Source: Pyrrhosoma nymphula
Taxonomy: Eukaryota; Arthropoda; Insecta; Odonata; Coenagrionidae
Assembly: GCA_963573305.1 (NCBI GenBank)
Contig: OY754327.1
Location: forward strand, 186,442,386 to 186,506,385
DNA: 64,000 nt
Reading direction: 5' to 3'
Shown here: positions 23,510-35,243 of the stretch, piece after piece
How the letters are laid out: every line of letters starts with the position of its first letter
Position numbering within the stretch: position 1 is the first letter of the stretch
Notes under the pieces: model-generated
Told to the model about the DNA's origin: nothing
Seen by the model: only the letters and a program-made list of their open reading frames with translations
Databases searched by the model: none
Translations under genes and position numbers: made by a program

Positions 23510-26330
23510 TTCAGAATATTGTTTCCTATTCGATATCTTAAAGACGGAAAATAGGCCGGCACTCCAAAGTGGAAGAACCACTACTGTATACATTTCCGAT
23601 GATATATTCCGATAATATCCAATCCTAATGAAATAAATAATCTTTGATATTTTTTTAAGTCAACTTTTGAGTCGATTATTTTACGATATGAACTAAAAAG
23701 TGAAACTTTTCCAGATCCCATCACCCTAATTCTAAAAATCTAAAAGTGGAGTTGATTTGCGGCTAACATGCAATAGTTGTCATTTGCACATGAATTAACA
23801 CTGCACACATCTCCGTGTCCAGATCTGTAAAGTACTTCTCAGTACCACAACCGCCTAATTTTTTTCAGTATATAGTACTGAAGCAATAAACACTTCTAGC
23901 TATCAAATCAGGTGCCTCATTTCAACTTTTGTTTTGGAAGAGGTTTTCTGTTGGCCATTTACATTCATTCTTTTCTTATTACACATTCAGAACCGGTAAA
24001 TATAATCTTTTGTTCCTTAAGGGACTCTTTTAAAGGAAAAATGATGCAGCGATTATTCGTCGCACATCCTCTCTGCAGCTACAGCTACATTCGATCAACA
24101 ATTCTACGAACAAAGTCTCAAACTCGGAGAGGGATTTAGATGAGGTGAATACCATACACATCCTAAATCAACGCCCTCACAGTAAAGCATTGATACTGAC
24201 AATACAAAATGCATGTGCTTGTTTAAACTGCAAGAGGTATTGAATTGTGACAGTGATATGATAACAATTCAACTCATGGATAATAATGTTTTCCTTTGTA
24301 TTAAAACTTCATAAAAGACTAAATACCACTCTGTGATGAGACTAGTTCATAGCTATATACGTCGATATCTTGTTAGCTCATTTAAAAATGAGAAAAACCT
24401 TTGCTCAGTCCCGGAAACAATGGAAAACGCAGCCTTCGCACCAGATCCACGTTTGCGGAACGCAGGAAATAAACGAGGGGAGAAATATTTCTTTAGATCA
24501 CTCGTGCCGAGGGACCGCATTCGTGCATCAGATCGAGGCGCCCTCAAAGCGTGGCGGCGCTCAAGAGAACGCTTTGATATCCACGGCGCGACGTCTATGA
24601 ACGTCAGAGGGAAACGCCGCGAGAGCAGAGACGAGCGGATACGTGCGTGAGTCACTCCCCCTCTAGCGCCTCCTAGCTCCTTCCCTCTCCAGCGCGCGGG
24701 GGTCCTGCCATCTCTCTACATCACCCAGAAACAAGAAAAGAAACGAGAGTCGTATAAAATGAAAAATGAGAAGATAATGATATTTTAAAAGGATTCAATA
24801 AACCTTTTTTCAGCGGATCGAGAGCGCATGTGAACATTTCCTCCACCCTATGTGCGTCTGTGAAGTGCAAAGCATTCCATCGCTTCGGAAAGGGAGTCCC
24901 CCACTCTTCCTCCCACCCCCTCCCCTCACCTCACCCCCAATCCCCTTCCTCCCTAGCAACGCCCTCCCACCTCCCTACGGACCCAACCGACAACATCCCT
25001 CAACCCGTTTGAAAAAAAAAGAGGGAATCGAGAGAGAAACCCTTTTCACCTAACCGACGCCGATATACGCATCCGATCCGGAATGCTCCCAAAGTCTTCA
25101 AAGGAAAGAAACTTCAGAGCGCGCATGGGAGAGAGGGAAACGGATGCGCGTTGGCGTGCTCTATTCGCCGAATACGCAGACGATTTTCCGGACGCGTTTG
25201 TGGCGAACACGAGAGGGCCATGGAAAAAGGGAAGGTAAGGAAAATGTGACGAAAATGCGGGCAGTATTATCTTTCTCGTTCGTTTACTCCGAGCCAGCGT
25301 CCCTAAACCGTCCTTCACTTCACCCCCACCAGCACCCCCCCTCCACACCACGGTCGCAGCATCACTTCACCGGTCACCTTCCTCATGCCTTGGAAAAGAC
25401 GTCAAATGTTAATAAAATTTCATTTTGGACACCTCATGTTTTAATTACTTTCAGTGCCTGTTAAAATCAACCTCAAAATGCGTATCACCGTGCTGAAAGT
25501 TTCCACATTGAGTTCCAGACACAATAATTGTGAACCACATTTTCGAATGCAAGATTTTATTCCTAGAAAACCACGACGGTGATTCTCCTCGAATAGGAAC
25601 ACATCTTATTCTCGTCAAACAATTATCGCATCCCGTGTTTGCGAATCGCATATCGGACGAATTGGAGGAATCGCCTGCGAGGGTTTTAAGGCGGATTGAA
25701 CGAGATAGCTCCCTAGTCATAATAGAGCCCATATTCAAATTTTATTTTTTTATTTCAGGGTACGTAAGAAGTATGAAATAAATATTGTAATATTAATGGC
25801 GCAAAGATATAGTTATGCATGGCCAAAATTCTCAGTAATTAAATAAATAAAGCTACATAAGTCTCTAACTTGACTAATGTTTTCCCTCCGTACGGCTGAG
25901 AACCCTTCAAAACAGCAGGTTTTTTTGCGATTCTGTAAAAATTACTGTGATGAGTAATAGATTATTTTTATTAAATAGTGGATATACCATTAAATCTACA
26001 CACCGTTAGTTTTTTGACGAAATCTAGGAGCTAGAAGTTCCTAATTTTATAAATATTCTCCCTCTGGAGCGTACAGCCATAATCTATCCCATGTAAAACA
26101 GCTTATATTTTTAGGCAAATTCTTCGAAAAGGAGTTCGGCAAGGGGTTGATATTTTGATATCATTGGAAAGAAGAGAGTTTTTTCTTTCAAATGAGGCCA
26201 AATTCATCAAATTCTAGGTGAAGTGATTTTGAGCTCAAACTACCTTAAGGCCACACACGGATGCGTGGGTGTCGCCTGGAGAGTACTGCCATCTACAATC
26301 GGCGAATATATCCACCCACGTGTTTCCTGT
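23510..26330. other. Unassigned DNA with a weaker GC-rich middle
   Basis: About 24480-25380 is CpG-containing and has frames on both strands without recognisable domains. The frames at 25451-25781 on both strands are also unrecognised. Nothing else is seen. Confidence 0.45.
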
Positions 26331-26339
26331 TCTCTCTCC

Positions 26340-26640
26340 TGCGGTTGAAAGGTGACCGGGGGGGGAGGAGGAGGGGGGGGGGGTGAATTAATATGGCGAG
26401 CAAATTGGCGAATCGGAGGAGAGCGCAAGCCCCTTTGTCAAAGGCACTGCTCTTAAAAGAGAGGGAGTGGGGGCAGGAGGGAGGGAGGGAGGGGGCGGGA
26501 CGGAGCGCAAATCCTCCCACCCCCCCGGCCTCTAAATCTCTCCCATCATTTCCCCAGCGCACACTGGGGAGAGCGGGAGGGGCGGAGGGGGGGGGGATGA
26601 AACGAAGACTTCCCTCTCTTGGGAAATCCAAGAGTCAGGA
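26340..26640. other. GC-rich, G-run low-complexity block
   Basis: G-rich runs occur at 26358-26382 and 26576-26595 with a C run near 26515-26525. Same character as the other GC blocks. Confidence 0.55.
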
Positions 26641-26649
26641 GGACGATTC

Positions 26650-27840
26650 TAAAGGTAAAATGGTAAGAGGCGTATCCGCTACGTGACGTCTCGCACGAGT
26701 TACTTTTGTCAACCACACGACAATGTGGTTAAACAGATGAATGGATTTGAATGATGATGATCACTCGACTGTTTTACGATATTATTCAACAGTTAAGGTC
26801 GGGTAATCGTTAGTCATTGAGAAATTTAGTTACTTAAATTTTAATGCTCGTTTAAAATTTAAATAATAGGTCGTAGTTATGCTATATTCAGTAGGAATGA
26901 CTTATGTCTTAGGTACATTCTGAAATATTGTCCTTTAAATTTACACATTGCCATAAAAATTTGCTTATATGCAGACTTGATTCATTTCTTTAGTCATTCT
27001 TGAGAAATTAATTTTCCGAAAACAGTTCACACCCGTGGCCATAGAATTCAAATTAAGTATTTTAATGAAGATATATTGTCACTCGATTGCGAACTAGTGT
27101 TAAAATATGTTTCTATAAATTATTTAATCTTTCGTTTTCAGCGTCCATTCTGCAACACGTTGTAGGCAGTTGTTTCTTCCCAGGCATGTCCCGTACTTTC
27201 GAGTGCCACGTTGCCAACTTTACACCACGTAGCCACGCGCGACATTTGAAATTCTCGCATACATATTTTTTAATCGTATTTACGAAAAATTTCAGTCGAT
27301 AGTATTAAATAATTTTTTCAGAATAGGTTTTTATTTATTAGAGCTACATTATATAAGTTTTTGGTTAAAATCTGTTCCGTAAGAATGGAGAAAGTGCGTA
27401 ATTTATCCTACTGGAGTGGAGAGCGCCATAAGGCTCCATGTTAAAAGAATCTAAAATATCGCAAAAAGTATGTCGATGATCCCTCGTTTTTTCTTCAATA
27501 TTCCATAGAATACCCAAAAAGGAACATATTTGGAAATTTTTCAGAAAATCTGTTCACTTTGGTTTTTTAGACCAGCCACCTTAAGCAGTCGTTAGCCTCG
27601 TTATTTCGTTACCGCTGTGAGCCTGTTAGAGGGTAATTTATGATTTTTATTAACGGGTAGAGTATTCACATTCCGTGAGTCTACATTCAAAGTTTTTATG
27701 GTGATTATGCATAATATCAGCAATATCACCACTGGAATTGGAAGAGCACTTCTGGGAATTTCTAACAGAAAACAAAAAATAATTTCAAAACTAAGAAGGT
27801 TTGACTATGACGAATGTAATAAAACAGGATCTCCGAATAA
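26650..27840. other. Unassigned AT-rich DNA
   Basis: Nothing recognisable. Confidence 0.5.
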
Positions 27841-27848
27841 TATTAAAG

Positions 27849-28145
27849 CTGGAGGAGGCAAATAAAATAATTTTAACGTTAAAAAACGGAAAAGCCGAAG
27901 GACCCGGAGATTTTTTAGCAGAATTGTGAAATTATGGTACCACAAAACATTATGATCACCTCATAACACTATTCCAAAAATGATTTAACGGGGCTGAATT
28001 ACCAACAGAATAGAAAGAATCTCATATTTGACTACCATACACAAAATAGGCAATAGATCTAAATGTTACAATTACTGCGGAATACGGGTATCTATTTCTA
28101 TTGGCAGGACATATGGAAGAGTCACGAATAATAGAATAGAGCATG
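27849..28145 (+). pseudogene. Decayed non-LTR reverse transcriptase core
   Basis: From 27849 the frame reads LEEANKIILTLKNGKAEGPG, the LKNGKAPGPD motif at the start of the RT domain of RTE/CR1/L1-type elements. Further on come DHLITLFQK, FNGAELPTE-KES and, after one frameshift near 28030, TTIHKIGNRSKCYNYCGIRV, matching the PIHKKGD+xxCxNYRGI motif. In-frame stops (TGA/TAG) occupy positions normally held by Trp, for example before KES. It is a heavily mutated remnant; the rest of the element is not visible. Confidence 0.75.
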
Positions 28146-28162
28146 CATAGAGGAAAAAAAAA

Positions 28163-29680
28163 CGTGGTCTGCGTCGGACCAGACGGTGGAAGTTATACTT
28201 CTTTGGCCGGTCGCACACACCCGCTCACACACACAGGCAGACAGGATATATAAATGAAATAAAAGACATTTTTTCTCTATTATTCAATATATTTCTCTTC
28301 GATATATTGTTATTTTAAACAAAACTTCTTTTCAAAGTTCAAACATACAAAACGAGTAAATGGGTGCTTGCAGTTTGCAAGCAAAAGGGGAAAAGTGTAT
28401 GATAGTACATTGTAAATCATTAAAAACGAATGCAATAAGGTCTTACTTCTTTTGGAAATTATTTTAGCTGGGTCAATTTTTGACCTAAGAATATAATAAT
28501 GAGATAATAGCATAAAACGAATGGTCCCATGACATATGTACTTTGTTCTTCTTAGTAATTGCTATATGTTTCCTTTTATTTACATGCCATTGAGCAATTT
28601 TGAAGTAAATATTTGTAATTAAACATGATTACAGTTATTTGGCAGAATGAAATTCAATCAATATGAGCTAAGTAAATGCTATGGATTTTCACATTTCATT
28701 TTATTTTTGCTGATCTCAATTATTATAATTTACATATTAAACACATAGCGTAGTACTTGAATTCATAATTTCAAAATCCAAGAGATAATGCATCATAGAA
28801 CATTATCATTTTACATGGTTTTGACTTGTAGAATGGAGTTTCGAGGTACATTTCAGAAAGTAGGTGCAAGGATTAATGTTTCCTGGACAAACAGAGAGTG
28901 GGAAACCCGGAATAAGGTGTAAAGAGTGTTTCAGAAGCAAAATGGAGGAATCTGGAGCGATCCCAACGGATTTCGTAGGCATGAGCAAATGGAGGAGTGT
29001 CAAAGCTACGAAACAGTTTATGTATAAAATTATAAAACATTGTAAAAAGTATATTTCTAAGGCATAATATCGTTAAAAGCGATTGAAATACGCACGGAGA
29101 ATGTTATATTCCTTTAAGTTTAATCTTTATAGCACGCGTATAAGGTACTGGAAGTCTCGGGAACAATGAAAAAATTGCTTAGCAACGAAAATGAAAAAAG
29201 ATCGAAATTTGCATTAATTTTGTGTTTAAACTTCAAATATTTCAATTTATCGATCGATAGAGAAACATCGGTTGCAAGAAGTAAATGCATTGATCTTTTG
29301 GCCTCATTTCAGTCAAAGAATGAAACTTGTATCTAAATTATTTCATATTTTAATGAATGAATGAAAATTACTCTACACGTAAATTATTCGTTTTTCCCAT
29401 TTAAACCCATTAAAAAACAAAATCCTATCTGGACTCGAAACCAATGAAAAATATTGGGATTTTCGATTTTTTCCTGACTCGACACCAAATATGAACCCTT
29501 ACCTGAAAATTTCATCCTTTTAACTCGATTAGAAATACCCAGGAATTCGTATCAATGAGTACAATTGTGGATTTTTCTCACCCAAAAAAGAGCGTGACGC
29601 GGAAAAGAGCGTGACGCGGTTTCTCGACCAACATCCCATCCCAAAAGTCTCCAACGGGCGCAAAGAAGTATAACTTCAAA
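28163..29680. mobile_element. Non-autonomous element, GAAGT-family copy 3
   Basis: The left end has GTGGTCTGCGTCGGACCAGAC followed by GAAGTTATACTTCTTTGG (from about 28187). The right end has CGCAAAGAAGTATAACTTC (about 29658-29676), the inverse. Near the right end a 17-bp unit containing GAGCGTGACGCGG is repeated twice (about 29587-29620). The body is AT-rich and encodes nothing recognisable. It is a longer relative (about 1.5 kb) of the copies at 8 and 21.8 kb. Confidence 0.5.
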
Positions 29681-30059
29681 AGAGTCAGCAGAACAAGCGG
29701 GTTTTCGCGAAAACTGCAAAAGAAAACTTGGACGCTCCGATGGTCAAGCCGTCATCGTCGGCGATAGAATACTGGAAGCTCCTGCTCTCTTTCCCTGTGG
29801 AAGAAAGGGCAGAGAGGGTGATGGGGGTAGTGCGAATGGGTTGTGGTGGGGGTAGAGGGGTGGCTATTAGGCTATTTGTTCAGTGGGATAGGTTTATCCC
29901 GGGCTTTTCAAATTCCTTAGTTACCCAAACATGAGAGTACTCAGGAATTCAAGAATACTGACGGATTCGGGAAGGGCTTCTATTACGTGTTATCTACGTG
30001 TTAAAAAACAATCGTCAAAGGTTTGGCAGTGGGAAGCGATATGTTTGGGGATGGGGCTA

Positions 30060-31651
30060 AGGAAAGGTGTAGTTTTGGTGGTATGGCGGTGATTGTTCAT
30101 GCGAATATTGAGAGGGGTAGTACATTTTCCCACGTAGAAGGCAGGGCAGGAATTGCAGGAAAGGCAGTAGATAATTTTGCTGGTGGTATATTCGGCCGTA
30201 GAGGAGGATCTTTTGGGGGTGGGGGAGGCAGAAGGGCGGAGAAGGGAGCAGCATTTGCCCCGAGGGCGTTCGTAGGTTGAGGAAGTGGTGGAGGGGGGCT
30301 GTGGGTTGAAGGGAGGGTCTAGTGGATTTAAGAACGTCTCGAGGAGGGACGCTTATAAGAAACTTTGGGACATGATGGAAAGAGGAGGGACGTAGAGGTA
30401 TTGTTTTTAATGATAGGATATAGGTATTTGAGCATGTTTTTGATCCTATGTGCGACGGGAAAGAATGTGGCGACAAGGCTAAGTTGGTCAGTTTGGTGGG
30501 TACTGGTCCGAGGGGTAGGTAGGTAGAGTGACAGGGGAGGGGGGGGGGCAGGATTTTATTTAAAAGTAGTTTTCAGGATAGTCGCGTTCTCTGAGGGAGT
30601 GATGAAGAGTTTCGGTATATCTTTTAGAGAGGGGGCATTGTTACATATCCGATGGCCGCGGATAGAGAGGAAATAAGGGATGGAGGGAGCATTTGGTATG
30701 TGATAGATGACAGCTGTTAATTGGGAGGCGAATAGATGACAGCTGTTAAAAGGGAGGTCATAGTTAGTTGGATTTTTGTGGATGGAGGCGATGAATTTAA
30801 TGTCTTAAATTGGGATATTAATATCGAGGAACGTAATTTAAGGGGTCAGAAATGGAAGATGTGAAGGGAACGTAATGAACAATTCATTGTGGAAATTGAA
30901 GAAGATAAAGAATCACGGCCGTGAGACCAGAGGATGAATATTTCGTCATAATAGCTGCCCCAGTAGAGAGTTTTAAGTGTCTGTTTTTTGAAGAACGAGC
31001 TTTAGAAATGGCCCATGCATAGTTTGGCATAAGATGATGCCATGCGAGTACCAATGGCGGCACGTTTTGTTTGAAGGAAATTTTTATTCTTAAAAGAGAG
31101 GTTATTTTGTCAATACAATTTCGGCCAGGCGGATGATGAAGTTTGTGGAGTATGTGGAGGGAAGGTGTGGTTTTGGGCGTTGGGATAAATAACATTTTAA
31201 TGAATTTATGCCATCATCGTGAGGAATGGACGTATACACTATACAGGGAGGTAACGTCTATAGTGGCCATGAGTAAATTAATATAAGGGGGGATAGAGAC
31301 GGCGTGGAGATGGTCGAGGAAGTGGTATGAATCTTTGATGAAAGAGGGAAGAGATATGACTAGGGGTTTGAGGTAATGGTCAACTAGCGCTGAGATGCGC
31401 TCAATAGGGTAACTGATGCTGGAGACTATTGGGCGACCGGGAGTGTTGATTTTGTGCACTTTCGGGAGAATGTAAAAATGCGGAGTTTTGAAATGAGGGG
31501 GGTGAGAGTATGGCGATGTCAGAGGAGGACAGGCCTTCATTTGGGCCGAATTCCTGGAGAAATGAGCTGATTTCTTATTGAAAATCAGGATTTGGATAAT
31601 GAGGAAAAGGGGTGTAAGAGGAGGAATCTTATAATTGCCGTAGACCTTCAC
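30060..31651 (-). pseudogene. Penelope-like element, RT plus GIY-YIG remnants
   Basis: On the minus strand the frame from 31651 reads FYILPKVHKINTPGRPIVSS and then DHYLKPLV and TIDVTSLY, the core motifs of Penelope-like reverse transcriptases. The next frame (31195-30884) continues with RIKISFKQN and PNYA pieces of the catalytic region. Farther on come ITFLDINI and HKNPTN near 30770-30840. Finally, at 30197-30061 a separate frame reads KIIYCLSCNSCPAFYVGK followed by NIRMNNHRH, the Cys-motif GIY-YIG endonuclease of this class. The domain order RT then GIY-YIG is correct, but several frameshifts break it. The element cannot be active. Confidence 0.85.
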
Positions 31652-31659
31652 CTATATAT

Positions 31660-32685
31660 ATTTGCTTTTAGACAACGACATCTGAAGATCACTTATCTGC
31701 CTTGGTGATGATGATCTCATCGGTATTAATTTGTTTTTTTTTATATTCATAATAGATAAATGTAATATTGAAACTATGATGGCATTAAACTCCATAATTC
31801 TGCCACAATGCATGAAACACATTGAACAGGTAAGAACGCTTAGTTTGAAAAATGGTTATATTACCACCAGTAAAGACAGCAAGACAAAACATGGAATGTA
31901 CATGTGAATATACATGTATCCCTAAAAAGTTAAAAAGATATACGTAACATGTTTGCATAATTGTTTCCTGAGACAATGCACGTGCCCATGAAATTGAAAA
32001 GCTGAAGTACTTCTCGGTAACACCTCATGGATAGAGTGTAGACTACTTCCTTCGTGGAGAGTGAGTTTTGTGTTATAAATGAATAAGGGCTAAATAAAAT
32101 TTTTATTAATAAATTTACATTGTATTCCGGTGTAAACAGAGACAGAAAGAGACAACTGGGCTGAAAATAATGCTTGATTTCTCACTAGCGCGCGTGGAGC
32201 ACTATTTGCCACAAAATGGAAGTGAAATGTATTATAAATTTCTTTACCCAAGGCAATCTTAATGAGCTAAGCATTTGTCGACAGGATAAGGATTGATGAT
32301 AGTGTACATAATGCCTAGTGCCAATTTTTCTCGAAGTTGTATTACTTACGAATTACTTACATTGATGAATTACTTACGGTGGCGCACAGTTGAAGAAAAG
32401 CGTCCTTTAAGTGACCAACCAGAGGAGCGATTCCGATTCGATGAGATACGCCGTGGCGATTCTTACAAGGGGACTGACAAGGTGTGGGGGACGATTCAAT
32501 TTGAGACATTAGTGGTGACATGCGAGCGATCAAGGGATGGGCGGCATTGCGGTGGACGGAGGAGGGAGTGGAGGGATAGTAGCCACAACTCGGGTCGTAT
32601 GGAAACTCACAAGTCGGTCACATTAATACTTGAGGGTCCGGCACATTAGCGAAGGACTATCCTCAAACATATCATTACAAGAGAA
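31660..32685. other. Unassigned DNA
   Basis: The plus frame at 32293-32649 (118 codons) has no recognisable motif. The segment just after 31651 could be the 5' part of the Penelope-like element, but I cannot place it. Confidence 0.45.
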
Positions 32686-32689
32686 GATC

Positions 32690-33700
32690 TAAATGGCACT
32701 GCGAACTCCGCCACGGTCAAGATTCGGGCCCGGAGCAATTCCCGTGGGAAGGAAGGCCTCGTCCGGCGACTCACGCTCTCGAACTCTCGGCTGAGGAAAC
32801 GAAACGAGGAGTGATGTCCCTCTCGTCGGATGGATTCTATTTTCGAGGAAGGTGGAGAGGGAGAGTGGAAGGAAGAGAATGCGGGGTAGCAATCCCCTTC
32901 GCCGCTCATTCATTCACTCCTCGCGTGTCTTTCACCCTTCCCCCACCACTCCCCGCCTCGTGGACTCCCTCCCCCCGCTCTCATTCCTTCCGGGGGCAGC
33001 GAGTGCAAGAGGGGGTCTCTCCGCCCCCACGACAACAGACGAAAGGATTCCATTCCAGAGGGCGCTCAAAAGACAAAGCGAGCGCGCGCTACACCTTTTA
33101 ACTTCTTTCCCTGCCGGCAACCCCGTCCCTTTAGCCCCCGTCCCCTATCCGCCGCCCCCACCTCCCAACCACGTCATCTGTCGCCACGCACTAATCACCT
33201 GGAGATCGATAGCACACCTCCTCCCCATCCCCTCCTCACCCCTCCCCGCTAACGGTGTACTCCGAACTGATGGGGGAGGTGGAGAGTCAGAGAGTCAAAA
33301 TGGGGAGACCAACCCCCACCCTCCCTAATGACCCTCCACCCCCCCCCCCCACCCCCACCTTCCACTCCCACGAACCCCCCAGTCACCATTCTCCATGGCA
33401 ACCAAATCGTCCCTTCCTCCCCCATCTCCCACACCCCTCAGTTTATCCCTCTCTCATTGCCCCGGGAATTCCACCGACACTCAGCTGCCATCAATCTCAG
33501 GTCCGCGTCAGGTGGAAGGGGGGGGGGGGGGAACGCACACACCGGCCAAAGCGGCGGACGGCCTTTTTCATCAGTCGCGTCATCCCCTAAATTCCTCTCC
33601 AATCCACTGCCTTCCGTCCACTCTCTTTCTTGCACGACCCAGCTCACCGTTTACACCCTCCTGTGGTGCAACTTATTCGAAGCCTAGGCCTCATGACTGA
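32690..33700. other. GC-rich pyrimidine-run block
   Basis: C runs at 33338-33357 and a G run at 33517-33532 lie in CpG-containing sequence. Plus-strand frames (up to 158 codons) are Pro/Ser-rich without domains. Confidence 0.55.
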
Positions 33701-34017
33701 CGATCTCAACATACGATTGAATAGACATCGAGCTTCCTGCAACTCCTCATTCCAAAATGCTCCCTCTCCGTCCCCACCCATGCTTCCTCCCACAATCTCA
33801 GTTTCCATGTATGTTTCAAAGTATGCATCCTCGTTTCCCCCCCTCTCCCTCAAAGCTGCCTCAAAGGTGAAAAGAGATGGCCTACATATGGGTGTCAAGA
33901 GCGTTCTAACAGCCCGGGTTAAATCTGGACCACTGACCAACCTCTCCCTCCCCACCATCACCACCTTCCCATTTCTATCCTCCCTTCCAAGGTCACTATT
34001 TAGTCTTATACTACCGA

Positions 34018-34022
34018 CGACG
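34018..34022. repeat. Target-site duplication, left (CGACG)
   Basis: The five bases immediately before the element tip are identical to those after the right tip (37527-37531). A 5-bp GC-rich duplication is the signature of Transib and RAG-mediated transposition. Confidence 0.9.
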
Positions 34023-34060
34023 CACAGTGGTCTGAGAACCCACTTTCGCGGCCAAAAATC
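34023..34060 (+). promoter_or_regulatory. RSS-like transposase recognition site (left tip)
   Basis: CACAGTG (34023-34029) equals the V(D)J recombination-signal heptamer. After a 22-bp spacer, CCAAAAATC (34052-34060) matches 7 of 9 positions of the nonamer ACAAAAACC. The arrangement resembles a 23-RSS, as described for Transib ends. An identical mirrored site lies at the right tip (37489-37526). Confidence 0.7.
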
Positions 34061-34813
34061 GATTTTTTCAAATAGTTAAATTTAGGTGTTACATGGTCTT
34101 ACAGTAAAGAAAAATGATTAATTCATCATAAAACGAATGAATTTTCATTGTTTGTTGACCCATGTCCTAAAATTACAGACATACATCTTGGGGATCAGCG
34201 CCACCGCTTGAAAATCGATTTTTCACGCTGGAAAAGGGAATCAAATTACAACTCGTAATAAATACATTTCCTTGATACATTAGGTGATTTACTTATTTTA
34301 ACATCTGTTTAGTATTCCAACATTGCCAATTCGTCTCTTCATAACGTCGTATGTGAAGGTGACCAGATTTTCTTAAACGGTGCAACGTCAATCACTTTCC
34401 CGGAATCAATTGGGGGTTTAAAAAAAATCTTACAATATCTAGTGTTGAGGCAATATGCTAAGGCAAGAGAAAGGCTTTTTGCATAGGATGGAACAAGATT
34501 TTGGTGCTTTTAATTGCCATTTTCTAAGCTATTGACTTTTGTATCTCGAAGCGCGGGCAGCGGTGCTGCCGGTAGTTGCTCATTCACGCGTGCCCTCTGA
34601 GCAGTCCGTGCTGATAAGTAGAGTTCTGTTAACTTGCTCAGAGATGTTAAATCGCCTGAAATTATGTAATTTCATAATTTTACTCATTGCATGAAATAAT
34701 ATATCTCAGTCGGTATATTATACAGTTTTACTTTCAAAGATAATTACTTGTTTTTCATGAAAATTGACACGCCACTATTTACCTTCCGTATCAATTTGAC
34801 ATGAATGGATGGA
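34023..34813 (+). repeat. Left terminal inverted repeat (791 bp)
   Basis: The sequence is the reverse complement of 36736-37526 over its whole length by eye, including an A8 run. Similarity stops sharply after ATGAATGGATGGA (34801-34813). Confidence 0.92.
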
Positions 34814-35243
34814 ATAAAAGTAAATAGTATCCTCCGGCCGCGTAATACCACTTTGTAGCAAATGTTATACGCTGTTTTTTGTCGCAAAAATGAATCTTAT
34901 GTCAGAAATTCAGCAGTTTAATACGATGACAGATCATTCCGACTACCTGATTGTTCCAACTGTCGTAATAGCGCGGTAAAGTGTTGCTATCCACGAATGT
35001 CGAGGAATATTGTATATTTGTTTGTCGAAGAATTTTGAATTTACTTTCATACTAAAATTTACTTCTTCTGGCTCTAGTTTAAAATAAGCAAATCTTTTTT
35101 TACTTATTTTGGAAACTAAGTTTTTGAAAATTATTGTTATTCCTCTAGTGTTGTTTGCTAACATGGCGCCAATGGTATCTGTTAGATGATTTCTTCATTT
35201 TAAAAACGGATATCGTAGATTATTGGATATTTTGAAACGTTAT

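Noticed and set aside
22684..23562. 292-codon minus-strand open frame
   Set aside because: It lies in a GC-rich block with equally long frames on the other strand, has a low-complexity Arg/Gly/Pro composition and no domain.
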